DNA of 11,090 nucleotides from Burkholderiales bacterium (GTDB lineage: Bacteria; Pseudomonadota; Gammaproteobacteria; Burkholderiales; Chitinimonadaceae), in the NCBI GenBank assembly GCA_019234745.1, contig JAFAKZ010000318.1, forward strand, positions 1 to 11,090, in the 5' to 3' direction. Shown here piece after piece: positions 1 to 6,380 of the stretch. The notes below the pieces were generated by a model, which was not told where the DNA came from, did no database searches, and saw only the letters and a program-made list of their open reading frames with translations. Position numbers and translations under genes: made by a program. Position 1 is the first letter of the stretch; each line of letters starts with the position of its first letter.

Positions 1-37
1 CCCGAACAACGATCGCTTGATTCTTGAGGATTTGACC

Positions 38-490
38 ATGCGTAACTTCGACTTCGCTCCGCTCTACCGCTCCGCCATCGGTTTCGACCGCCTCGCCCAG
101 TTGATGGACGACGCGCTGCGCGCCGATGCCCAGCCCAGCTACCCTCCGTACAATATCGAACTGGTCACGGAAGACCAGTACCAGATCACCATGGCCGTCG
201 CCGGCTTTGACTCCAGCGAGATCGATGTCGAGAGCGAGAACGACACGCTCAAGGTCGTCGGCCGCAAGCAGAAGGACGACGCCAAGCGCACTTACCTGCA
301 CCGTGGTATCGCCGCGCGTGACTTCGAGCATCGCTTCCGCCTAGCCGACCATGTGAAGGTCGTGGGTGCTACGATGGCCAATGGCCTCTTGAGCATCCAG
401 CTAGTGCGCGAAGTGCCCGAGGCCATGAAGCCGCGCAAGATTGCCATCAACGGCGACAATGTGCATCTTCTGGAACGTCGCGCCGCCTAA
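38..490 (+). CDS. ibpA: IbpA-like small heat-shock protein (Hsp20 family)
   Basis: ATP-independent holdase of the cytoplasm that keeps unfolded or aggregated proteins ready for refolding by DnaK/ClpB; this role is known for the family. The 150-residue product begins MRNFDFAPLYRSAIGFDRL, which matches the N-terminus of E. coli IbpA closely. The alpha-crystallin domain spans about residues 35-128. It contains the SYPPYNIE entry, the VAGF segment and the family signature A-x-x-x-NG-L-L at 111-118. The C-terminal anchoring I-x-I is IAI at 135-137. The ATG at 38 is chosen over an in-frame TTG at 17 because it aligns with IbpA and has a GAGGA Shine-Dalgarno at 26-30. Upstream control lies mostly outside the window. 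The gene stands alone and ends in a strong terminator. Identification as an IbpA-class Hsp20 is secure; the exact paralogue is not. Confidence 0.95.
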   Translation: MRNFDFAPLYRSAIGFDRLAQLMDDALRADAQPSYPPYNIELVTEDQYQITMAVAGFDSSEIDVESENDTLKVVGRKQKDDAKRTYLHRGIAARDFEHRFRLADHVKVVGATMANGLLSIQLVREVPEAMKPRKIAINGDNVHLLERRAA

Positions 491-513
491 GTTCGCGCGT
501 CCGCAATAGGCAC

Positions 514-547
514 AAACTGGCCGGGCCTCGCCCGGCCAGTTTTATTT
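514..547. terminator. Rho-independent terminator, probably serving both convergent genes
   Basis: A perfect 13-bp inverted repeat (arms 514-526 and 530-542, AAACTGGCCGGGC and its complement) encloses a 3-base loop. On the + strand it is followed by a T-rich tract at 540-547. It lies 24 bases after the ibpA stop. The outer A/T pairs also give a T-rich start (TTTG) on the minus strand, so it may stop transcripts of the convergent gene ending at 559. Confidence 0.9.
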
Positions 548-558
548 TGGCGCAATGC

Positions 559-3045
559 TCAGGTCGCTTCCACGCTACCTTGTTTCGCCGCAAACCGTTG
601 GCCGTTTGTGAGCCAAGCGTCGAACTCGGCAACAGGCAGCGGGCGCGATACGTAGTAGCCCTGCACCTCGTCACACCCCGTTGCGACGCTCGCCTCCCAA
701 TCCTCGGCCGTTTCCACCCCTTCGGCAACCACACGCAGGCCCAGCGCACGGCATAGCTCGGTAATGGCGTGCAGCAATTGCCGGCCGCGCCCTTCGCGCC
801 GCGTGTTGAGAATGAAGGAACGGTCGATCTTGACCTCGTGCACGGGCATATCCTGCAGGTAGCTCAAGGCCGAATTACCCGTACCGAAGTCATCCAGCGA
901 GAGCTGGAAACCCAGCTTGCGCAGGGCGCGCATATTGTCGAGCGCCAGCTTCGGATCGCGCATGACCTCGCTCTCCGTCAGCTCCAGGCAGATCTGGCCC
1001 GGGTCGGCGCCGCTGCGGCGCAGGAAGTCCACGATGAAAGCAGGGAGGCTTGCTTCGTTCAGGTCGATGGCGGAGAGGTTGATAGACAGGCGCAGGTTCA
1101 AGCCTCGCTGCTGCCAGTCACGCGCCACACCAAACGCTTCTTCGATGGCCCAGCGGCTCAACTCCACGATCAGGCCGGTTTGCTCGGCAAACGGTAGGAA
1201 TTCGCCCGGGGAGATTTCGCCCAGTTCCGGGTGCGCCCAGCGGATAAGGGCCTCGGCCCCGCAGACGCGGCCCGTGCTCACTTCCACCTTGGGTTGCAGG
1301 CAGAGCTTAAGTTGTTGGGTGGTGATCGCCGTGCGGAGCGCAGAGAGCAACGACAACTGGAAGCGGCGGTCGCGCTCCAGTTCGTTGCGGTAGCGCATCA
1401 AGGCCTGTTTTTCCTCTTTGGCATGGGCCAGCGCAATCTCGGCGCGACGCAGCAGCAATTCGATGTCGCCGCCATGCTGTGGGTAGTCGGCAGCACCGCC
1501 GCACAGGCTCACGTCCAGCCGGTTTCCCTCGATTTCCAGTGGTTGGCGTGTCAACCCACCGGTGAGTAGGCGCAGCGCTGTCTCGGGCGCGACCTCGTCG
1601 AGCAGCAGGCCGAACTGATTGCCGCCCAGGCGCGCCACCAGCGTGCCGACACCCAGCTTGCGCTGCAAGCGGCGTCCCGTCTCGCGCAGCACGGCATCGC
1701 CCACTTCATAGCCCAGGGTCTCGTTGATGGCAGCGAAGCGCTCGATGTCGAGGACCAGGACGGTGCGCGCGGTGCGCGGCTCGTCCTCGAACATGGCGCG
1801 CGCCTGCATCAGGAAACTGGCGCGGTTGGGCAGCGCCGTTACGTTGTCCGTCATTGCGCTGCGCTCTCGCCGCCGGCGTAAATAAGCCGCCTGATCGGCC
1901 AGGGCCACCGAGAAGATGGCCGCCTGGATAACCAGCGCCGCCTGCCTTACATTCGGCGACGCAAGCCAGTTGGGCAGGAGACCGAGTGCAGTCAAGCCAT
2001 GGGCCAGTTGCCCCAGCACCGGTGGGTAGTCGGGTATCTGATCGACGTAGCGCAACAAGAGGCCGATCCAGGCCATTACCACGGGGAGCCAGCCGGCCAG
2101 GTAGAGCAGACCTGTACGGTAATCGTGTGCGCGCAGCGACCAGGCCCCCGGTACCAGCATGCTGACCATCCCCAACATGCCGATCAAGTTGAAGAAGTTG
2201 AACACCCAGGGGGTGGCCGCGGGAATGAAACCGACGGCCGTATAGGCGGCGATACCCCAGGCCACGGCAAGCAGGACGGCATCGAGCCGCGGTGCCGCTT
2301 GCGGCGTGCGATTGAAGCGACGGCCGAAGTTGATGGCGCAGCACAGCGCAACGCCATAACTCGCAAGCAGTGTCATCTGGACAAGGCGCGGCGCATGCAG
2401 CGCAAGCCCGGTTGGACCGACTGCCATGCCCTGCAGAATGGCCCACATGATGGACAGGGACAAGGTCAGGCCGGCGTACCAGGCGATGGCGGCGTCGCGC
2501 ATGGCAATGGCAAACAGGATGCCGCCGATGCCCATGACGGCCAGCAGCGATAGCAGCGATGCACGCAGCACGGCGTTGCCGCCATCGCGCTGCAGAAAGT
2601 CAGTAGCGGGTTCGATCCGCGGATGCAGGGCGCTGCTGATGGGCAGCACGTCGTCCAGGCGCAGGAACACGTCGCCCGAAGGCGGAATCGCCAGTGCGAC
2701 GGAGCGGGCGCTACGCCAAACCACGGAAGCGGGCGCCTCGCCTGGGCGGGTCGGTAGCGGCGTCACCATCACTTCCGCTACGCCATCCATGGTCAGGAGG
2801 TGCTGACTGCGGTCGGCGGCAGGCTCATCATCGTGCACCTGCAGCCAGCAGACCATGCCTGCGTAAAAGTCGCGCTCGAGCAGCCGGAATTCTCCGTGCT
2901 CGCCCAGCTTCTGCCATGTGCCCGGCGGCTGCCCCGCACTCGAACAGCTGTACCGGATATCAGCCGAAGCCGCGACATGCCATGCGCTGGCAGCCATGCA
3001 TAGCGCCAGCACGAGCCGGACAAATGACGTAGCAACCTTCATCAT
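559..3045 (-). CDS. Membrane-anchored 7TM protein with degenerate GGDEF and intact EAL domain (predicted c-di-GMP phosphodiesterase)
   Basis: Predicted to hydrolyse c-di-GMP at the inner membrane in response to a periplasmic cue. From the ATG at 3045 it has 828 residues. A signal peptide covers about 1-28, and a periplasmic domain of DISM-like position covers about 29-158. Seven hydrophobic helices follow at about 160-183, 188-208, 220-240, 254-275, 282-302, 311-332 and 366-384, a 7TMR-DISM-type plan. The GGDEF domain (about 398-555) keeps TALPNR, but its signature reads GGNQF at 474-478, so cyclase activity is unlikely. The EAL domain (about 568-815) keeps the residues expected for catalysis: EAL 598-600, N656, E688, DD 718-719 in DDFGTG, K739, E775 and Q795. 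The ATG at 3042 is equally possible. Neither has a clear Shine-Dalgarno, and the frame stays open upstream to 3117. It is divergent from a solute-binding protein gene. The ligand is unknown. Confidence 0.92.
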   Translation of the reverse strand: MMKVATSFVRLVLALCMAASAWHVAASADIRYSCSSAGQPPGTWQKLGEHGEFRLLERDFYAGMVCWLQVHDDEPAADRSQHLLTMDGVAEVMVTPLPTRPGEAPASVVWRSARSVALAIPPSGDVFLRLDDVLPISSALHPRIEPATDFLQRDGGNAVLRASLLSLLAVMGIGGILFAIAMRDAAIAWYAGLTLSLSIMWAILQGMAVGPTGLALHAPRLVQMTLLASYGVALCCAINFGRRFNRTPQAAPRLDAVLLAVAWGIAAYTAVGFIPAATPWVFNFFNLIGMLGMVSMLVPGAWSLRAHDYRTGLLYLAGWLPVVMAWIGLLLRYVDQIPDYPPVLGQLAHGLTALGLLPNWLASPNVRQAALVIQAAIFSVALADQAAYLRRRRERSAMTDNVTALPNRASFLMQARAMFEDEPRTARTVLVLDIERFAAINETLGYEVGDAVLRETGRRLQRKLGVGTLVARLGGNQFGLLLDEVAPETALRLLTGGLTRQPLEIEGNRLDVSLCGGAADYPQHGGDIELLLRRAEIALAHAKEEKQALMRYRNELERDRRFQLSLLSALRTAITTQQLKLCLQPKVEVSTGRVCGAEALIRWAHPELGEISPGEFLPFAEQTGLIVELSRWAIEEAFGVARDWQQRGLNLRLSINLSAIDLNEASLPAFIVDFLRRSGADPGQICLELTESEVMRDPKLALDNMRALRKLGFQLSLDDFGTGNSALSYLQDMPVHEVKIDRSFILNTRREGRGRQLLHAITELCRALGLRVVAEGVETAEDWEASVATGCDEVQGYYVSRPLPVAEFDAWLTNGQRFAAKQGSVEAT

Positions 3046-3073
3046 TGGATATTGCTGCCGGGAAAATACGCGG

Positions 3074-3083
3074 GTACCGGTAC
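3074..3083. promoter_or_regulatory. 10-bp perfect palindrome (GTACCGGTAC), possible operator of the EAL-domain gene
   Basis: The palindrome sits 29 bases upstream of the start of the minus-strand EAL gene, just past a TATAGT hexamer (3085-3090 read on the minus strand). It would therefore overlap the expected transcription start. The position suits repressor binding; the binding protein is unknown and chance is possible at this length. Confidence 0.25.
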
Positions 3084-3137
3084 AACTATAGCCCCCGGAA
3101 AGCGGGGCACCCTGCACGCCGCCGACGCGAAAAGAGA

Positions 3138-3151
3138 TTGAGCAGACTCAA
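3138..3151. promoter_or_regulatory. TTGAG-N4-CTCAA dyad (CRP/FNR-like geometry)
   Basis: This is a perfect 5-4-5 inverted repeat. It has the same spacing as the CRP/FNR-family box TTGAT-N4-ATCAA, with the fifth base of each half changed from T/A to G/C. It lies between the two divergent genes and could act on either. It may bind an FNR-family paralogue or be coincidental. Confidence 0.3.
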
Positions 3152-3344
3152 GGGGCGCCGCGTCAGGCTAAATATTACGACCGATAGTTTACGAGTATCA
3201 GATGCTTGGGGCCAGCATGCAATCATCATGACCAGCCATTTGCATATTGTAAGCTATTCTTAAGCAATACCCGTCTAGCTGCCCGTGCAGCCCGACGTGG
3301 CCGAAGATCGACCAGCGTCGACAGGATTTTTTGGTTTTCATTGC

Positions 3345-3352
3345 AGAGGAGG
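3345..3352 (+). promoter_or_regulatory. Strong Shine-Dalgarno AGAGGAGG fixing the start at 3357
   Basis: A near-perfect anti-16S match ends 4 bases before the ATG at 3357. It favours this start over the in-frame GTG at 3285. The choice also places a normal signal peptide at the very N-terminus of the product. Confidence 0.8.
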
Positions 3353-3356
3353 CCGC

Positions 3357-4181
3357 ATGGGTGTTCGCCCGGGCATTATCCAGTCGTCGTGTGCACTGTA
3401 TGCCGCGTTGATGGTGGCGGCGACCAACGTGGCGGCCGAATCGGTACAGGCAAGAGCGACGGATAACTGCCACAGCGTCGTCGTATCGGCCGACCCGGAA
3501 TTCCCGCCCTTTGCCTGGTACGACGGTGAAAGATTGCGCGGCGCGGGCGTTGAGGTGGTCACTTCCGCCCTGACGCGCATGCATCTTCCTTATGAAGTCC
3601 GCTACGTGGGACCGTTCGCGCGTCTATTGGGCGAGGCGAAGAAAGGGAACATAGACATCGTCGCGGAACTGAAGCAGACACCAGACCGACAGCCCTATCT
3701 CGCCTTCTCCAAGACCCCGATATTCATCAACCCGAGCGCTGTATTCGTGAGCGTGGAATCGTCGCTGCAGATCAACTCGCGCGACGACCTTGTACCGCTA
3801 CACGGCGGTGTGACGCACGGTACACGCTTCGGCGACAGCTTCGACGAATTCCTTGCGACCAGCCTGCATACTGAGGAAGCCCCTGGCATAAAGGAGAATT
3901 TCGCCAAGCTGCAAGCCCGCCGCATCGACTATTTCGTCAGCCCCTACTATCCGGCGGTGAGCTATCTGAACGCCCAACACCTCGACGACCGCTTTGTCGC
4001 CCTCAAGCCCTTCGTTGCCAGCGTAGACAATTTCGTCGGCTGGTCGCGGCGCAGCCCCTGTCTAGCCCGTATGGCGGAATTCGACCAGACGCTTGCCGCC
4101 ATGGCTCATGACGGCGATATCGAGCGCGCGCTGGAGCAGGGTCAGCGAAGCTGGCGCCAAAACCCCGTCATGACCAGATAG
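3357..4181 (+). CDS. Periplasmic solute-binding protein, SBP_bac_3-like (transporter substrate-binding domain)
   Basis: The 274-residue product carries a signal peptide (about 1-27, cleavage near VAA-ES). It then shows the two-lobed fold pattern of the amino-acid-binding family. The first strand is VVVSADPEFPPFAWYDGE at 41-58. The FARLLGEAKKGNIDIVAEL helix-strand (87-105) follows, and then TPDRQPYLAFSKTPIF (108-123). R111 in that last segment sits where the family's ligand-carboxylate arginine is expected. D191 in RRIDYFV lies near the usual second ligand-binding acidic position. C38 and C235 could form a disulfide. No permease or ATPase gene is adjacent, so it may feed a distant ABC transporter or act as a sensory binding protein. 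Divergent placement opposite a periplasmic-sensing EAL protein makes a signalling role possible, but that is inference. The substrate cannot be read. Confidence 0.85.
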   Translation: MGVRPGIIQSSCALYAALMVAATNVAAESVQARATDNCHSVVVSADPEFPPFAWYDGERLRGAGVEVVTSALTRMHLPYEVRYVGPFARLLGEAKKGNIDIVAELKQTPDRQPYLAFSKTPIFINPSAVFVSVESSLQINSRDDLVPLHGGVTHGTRFGDSFDEFLATSLHTEEAPGIKENFAKLQARRIDYFVSPYYPAVSYLNAQHLDDRFVALKPFVASVDNFVGWSRRSPCLARMAEFDQTLAAMAHDGDIERALEQGQRSWRQNPVMTR

Positions 4182-4191
4182 CCCCGAGGAA

Positions 4192-4222
4192 GGCAAAGAC
4201 CTGACTATGTCGGGCCTTTGCC
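4192..4222. terminator. Hairpin between convergent genes, probable terminator without a T-tract
   Basis: GGCAAAG at 4192-4198 pairs with CTTTGCC at 4216-4222. After one mismatch, CCTGAC (4200-4205) pairs with GTCGGG (4209-4214) with one G-T wobble, leaving a TAT loop. It lies 10 bases after the stop of the solute-binding protein gene and 31 bases before the end of the convergent c4-type cytochrome gene. No U-run follows on either strand, so efficiency is uncertain. Confidence 0.5.
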
Positions 4223-4253
4223 CCACATGCAGCCCAGTCGCTGCAGGGCTCGA

Positions 4254-4859
4254 CTACAGTTTTCCGAGGTACGCTGCGAGCGCTGCAACCTGCTCCTCAT
4301 TAAGCTTCTGCGCGATGGGTTGCATCATCACGGCAGCCGGCCGCTCGCCCGTCGCCAGCACCTTGAGCTGGCTTTCGATGTAGTGCGCATGCTGCCCAGC
4401 CAGGCGCGGCGCGATACTGGTGCCTTGCGCCCGGTCGCCATGGCAGGTGGCACAGGCTGGCACACCCTGGTCCGGCAGGCCCTGGCGGAAGATGGCGTCG
4501 GCCATGCGGCCGCGGTCGTCACCCGCACCGGGCTGCTTGTCGTAGACGGGCGCCTGTGCAGCAAACCAGTTCGCCACCTGCTTGATGTCGTCGTCGGTCA
4601 ACAGCTTCGCCATGCCCCACATATAGTTCTGCGCGGCGGGGTTGGCGCGCGTCTGGTCGCGGTAGGCCAGCAGCTGGCGCTGCAGGTAGTCCGGCTCTTG
4701 CCCGGCCAGGCGCGGGAACATGGGCGATTCGCTGTTGCCGTCTGCACCGTGGCAGTTGGCGCAGACCTTGGTGACGGTGGCCGGCACATTGGCCGCCGTA
4801 GCATAGGCAGCGAGGCACAGTGCCAGCAGCGCCTGGATCAATATCAGGATACGTTTCAT
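4254..4859 (-). CDS. Diheme c4-type periplasmic cytochrome
   Basis: Soluble periplasmic electron carrier. The 201-residue product has a signal peptide (about 1-22). It has two tandem class-I domains: heme motif CANCH at 33-37 with FPRLAGQ at 48-54, then CATCH at 136-140 with APRLAGQHAHYIESQL at 150-165. Methionines at 80 or 83 and at 178 or 179 are the likely axial ligands. This duplicated layout and the RLAGQ segments are typical of cytochrome c4. The start at 4859 has a GGAGGAA Shine-Dalgarno (4866-4872) six bases away, next to the stop of the upstream gene. The 15-base gap implies an operon with the Cyc2-like gene, so it is the natural periplasmic partner of that outer-membrane protein. 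Cyc1 of Acidithiobacillus ferrooxidans, encoded next to cyc2, is also a diheme c4-type cytochrome. The terminal acceptor is not encoded here. Confidence 0.92.
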   Translation of the reverse strand: MKRILILIQALLALCLAAYATAANVPATVTKVCANCHGADGNSESPMFPRLAGQEPDYLQRQLLAYRDQTRANPAAQNYMWGMAKLLTDDDIKQVANWFAAQAPVYDKQPGAGDDRGRMADAIFRQGLPDQGVPACATCHGDRAQGTSIAPRLAGQHAHYIESQLKVLATGERPAAVMMQPIAQKLNEEQVAALAAYLGKL

Positions 4860-4874
4860 CTTGGGTTCCTCCGC

Positions 4875-6206
4875 TTAGTAGGCGTACCAGGTGTACAGGT
4901 AGGTGATGTTGTTGTCGCGCGCATTGCGGCCGTTGCCGTCGTAATTGCTCGACCCACCCTGGTATTTCTGGAAGGCCGTGTACTGCAGGCCCAGGCGCCA
5001 ATTCTGCTCGATCATGTAGTTGAACTCGCCTATCCACCCCGTGGCATCGGGTTTGCCGCTTGGGTTGGCATTGGCCAAGGCGTCGGTCGAGCCGTGCTCG
5101 GCGAAATAGCCCAGCGTGGCCCCGTAGCGGCGGTTGTACCAATACGACCCCTTCAGGTGGAAGGAGTTGAGCGTATCGTGGCTGTTGGCGTAGGCGGAGC
5201 CGACCAGGGATGGATCCCAACTCTCCTTCTCGTGGATAAAGGAGGCCTGTGCCGTCCATACATGCGGGTCGAGCAGATGTTGGTACTGCGCATCCACGCC
5301 GAAGTCGCGGTAGCGGTTACGGCCCGCCGTCACGTCCAGCGGATCGACATAGACGTTCGCCGCCATGCCGAAGGTGCCCACCTCGAAACTGTCGGCCCCG
5401 GACTCACCGCTATAGGCGAAGCGCCAGTAAGGATTGCCCGCTTTAAGGCGCGTGCCCATGTGCAGGTTCTCGCTGAATATGCGGAACGCCCCGTTGGCTG
5501 CCCGGTAGGCCCCAAACTCCGCGTAGAAGTGCTTGTCCAGCATCATATAGGCCGTCATGCCAGCCGACTGCTGGGCCAGCGCGCCCTCAATCAGCGTCGC
5601 CGGCCAGCCTATGCCCCACGCGCCCTGCAACCTGGACGTCTGGTATGGGTAGCTGAAACCGGGCGTGCTGTTCCATACATCCTGCACCGTAGGGTTGTTG
5701 TTGACCGATGCGCCGTAGATCAGGTCCGTACCGTCCTGCGTGATACGGTCCGCCACACGCCAGTCGTTGTTGTCCACGGTGAAATGGCCGGTGAACTTGG
5801 TGCCGCCGTTGGGCAAGGCTTCAGGGTTGAGGTTGTTGTACGTCCATTGGGAAAACGCCCCGACGTGCTCGCCCAGCTTCCCGGCCAGAAAGAGGCTGGC
5901 GCTCTCGAACTCCAGGTCGCCGTTGCGTGGATAGGCCTGCGAATTGCCCTGCTGGTTGGCGACGTGCGTAGTAGACGCGATCGCCATAGCTGCAAGCGGC
6001 ACCACCTTTTGCTTGCCAATGGTGTAGCCGTTCAGCTTGAACATCCGGCCGTACGGGGTGAGCTCCGGGAAGGACACGTGGCAGGCCACACAGTTCTGCC
6101 CCGTCTGCCGTGCAAAAGCCGGCAGGGCCTGACTGACTACCGAGGTGAGCGCGAGCAGCAGCGCACACCCTAACTTCCAATACTGTTTCGTTGCTTTGTT
6201 TTGCAT
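4875..6206 (-). CDS. Cyc2-like outer-membrane cytochrome-porin fusion (monoheme)
   Basis: Predicted to carry electrons across the outer membrane through one heme inside a beta-barrel, as described for Cyc2 iron oxidases. From the ATG at 6206 it has 443 residues. A signal peptide covers about 1-27 or 1-32. A short heme domain has FARQTG (31-36), CVACH (39-43) and PYGRMFKLNGY (51-61), an arrangement matching the Cyc2 N-terminal signature. From about residue 95 to the end there are alternating amphipathic strands rich in aromatics, ending in an aromatic residue (YTWYAY) as outer-membrane barrels usually do. Total length is in the Cyc2 range (about 400-500). The start at 6206 is preferred over 6227 because only it has a Shine-Dalgarno. 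The c4-type cytochrome gene follows after 15 bases. Related monoheme porins occur in bacteria not known to oxidise iron, so the electron donor is open. Confidence 0.75.
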   Translation of the reverse strand: MQNKATKQYWKLGCALLLALTSVVSQALPAFARQTGQNCVACHVSFPELTPYGRMFKLNGYTIGKQKVVPLAAMAIASTTHVANQQGNSQAYPRNGDLEFESASLFLAGKLGEHVGAFSQWTYNNLNPEALPNGGTKFTGHFTVDNNDWRVADRITQDGTDLIYGASVNNNPTVQDVWNSTPGFSYPYQTSRLQGAWGIGWPATLIEGALAQQSAGMTAYMMLDKHFYAEFGAYRAANGAFRIFSENLHMGTRLKAGNPYWRFAYSGESGADSFEVGTFGMAANVYVDPLDVTAGRNRYRDFGVDAQYQHLLDPHVWTAQASFIHEKESWDPSLVGSAYANSHDTLNSFHLKGSYWYNRRYGATLGYFAEHGSTDALANANPSGKPDATGWIGEFNYMIEQNWRLGLQYTAFQKYQGGSSNYDGNGRNARDNNITYLYTWYAY

Positions 6207-6215
6207 TTTGTATTT

Positions 6216-6222
6216 TCTCCTT
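6216..6222 (-). promoter_or_regulatory. Shine-Dalgarno AAGGAGA deciding the start at 6206
   Basis: Read on the minus strand, AAGGAGA lies 9 bases before the ATG at 6206. It falls inside the frame that would begin at 6227, which itself has no ribosome-binding site. It therefore supports the shorter protein. Confidence 0.75.
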
Positions 6223-6223
6223 T

Positions 6224-6236
6224 GCATTTGAAATGC
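6224..6236. promoter_or_regulatory. 13-bp palindrome GCATTT-G-AAATGC in the leader of the cytochrome operon
   Basis: A perfect dyad with a single central base lies immediately upstream of the Shine-Dalgarno of the Cyc2-like gene. The centre is too tight for an RNA hairpin, so a DNA-binding protein is the likelier reader. Further GCAT/ATGC motifs recur upstream at 6253-6258, 6272-6275, 6280-6283 and 6289-6294, including an AGCAT-N7-ATGCT dyad at 6279-6295. Confidence 0.35.
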
Positions 6237-6243
6237 GCCGGGG

Positions 6244-6271
6244 AGTATACGGATGCATTATTTGTCGGCAA
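6244..6271 (-). promoter_or_regulatory. Candidate sigma-70 promoter of the Cyc2-like/c4 operon
   Basis: On the minus strand a -35-like TTGCCG (6266-6271) is followed after 16 bases by TATACT (6244-6249). The expected start is near 6237, next to the palindrome at 6224-6236, giving a leader of about 30 bases. The -10 is good and the -35 is moderate. Confidence 0.4.
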
Positions 6272-6316
6272 TGCCTTTAGCATACTTTGCATGCTTTCCC
6301 TATAAACCAGAGGTAT

Positions 6317-6380
6317 ATACGCAACAAAATGTGGTCATTTTATCGTTTATAAACACCACCTTACATATATTAATGCGTAT
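6317..6380. repeat. Nested inverted repeats in the AT-rich region
   Basis: ATACGCA (6317-6323) is complementary to TGCGTAT (6374-6380). Inside them, ATGT (6329-6332) faces ACAT (6363-6366), and GTGGT (6331-6335) faces ACCAC (6355-6359). The palindrome GTTTATAAAC lies at the centre. The nesting could form a long imperfect hairpin or stacked protein sites. No terminator tail or obvious transcript boundary is visible. Confidence 0.3.

Larger units (their letters stand above)
3046..3356. other. Divergent control region between the EAL-domain gene and the solute-binding protein gene
   Basis: This stretch of 311 bases has no convincing gene. On the minus strand a TATAGT -10-like hexamer lies at 3085-3090, without a good -35. 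It holds two palindromes described separately (3074-3083 and 3138-3151). The part nearest the solute-binding gene is AT-rich, but no + strand promoter with correct spacing could be read. Small open frames on either strand here have no Shine-Dalgarno and low-complexity arginine-rich products, so they were not called. Confidence 0.6.

Noticed and set aside
1706..2446. 246-codon minus-strand frame inside the EAL-domain gene
   Set aside because: It overlaps the real gene on the same strand in another frame, and its product is low-complexity with no recognisable motif.
3045..3263. Small + strand frame (72 codons) in the divergent gap
   Set aside because: No ribosome-binding site, an arginine-rich random-looking product, and it crosses the probable promoter of the EAL gene.
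3331..3346. Possible sigma-54 promoter (GG...GC) before the solute-binding protein
   Set aside because: The GG and GC elements are 8 bases apart instead of 10, so the required spacing is not met.
3285..3356. Upstream GTG start for the solute-binding protein
   Set aside because: It would place 24 polar residues before the signal peptide. The strong Shine-Dalgarno at 3345-3352 serves the ATG at 3357 instead.
4218..6173. 651-codon open frame on the + strand antisense to the cytochrome operon
   Set aside because: It lies almost wholly opposite two well-supported cytochrome genes. It has no ribosome-binding site, and its composition is the valine/arginine/alanine-rich kind made by GC-rich antisense frames. 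No domain was recognised.
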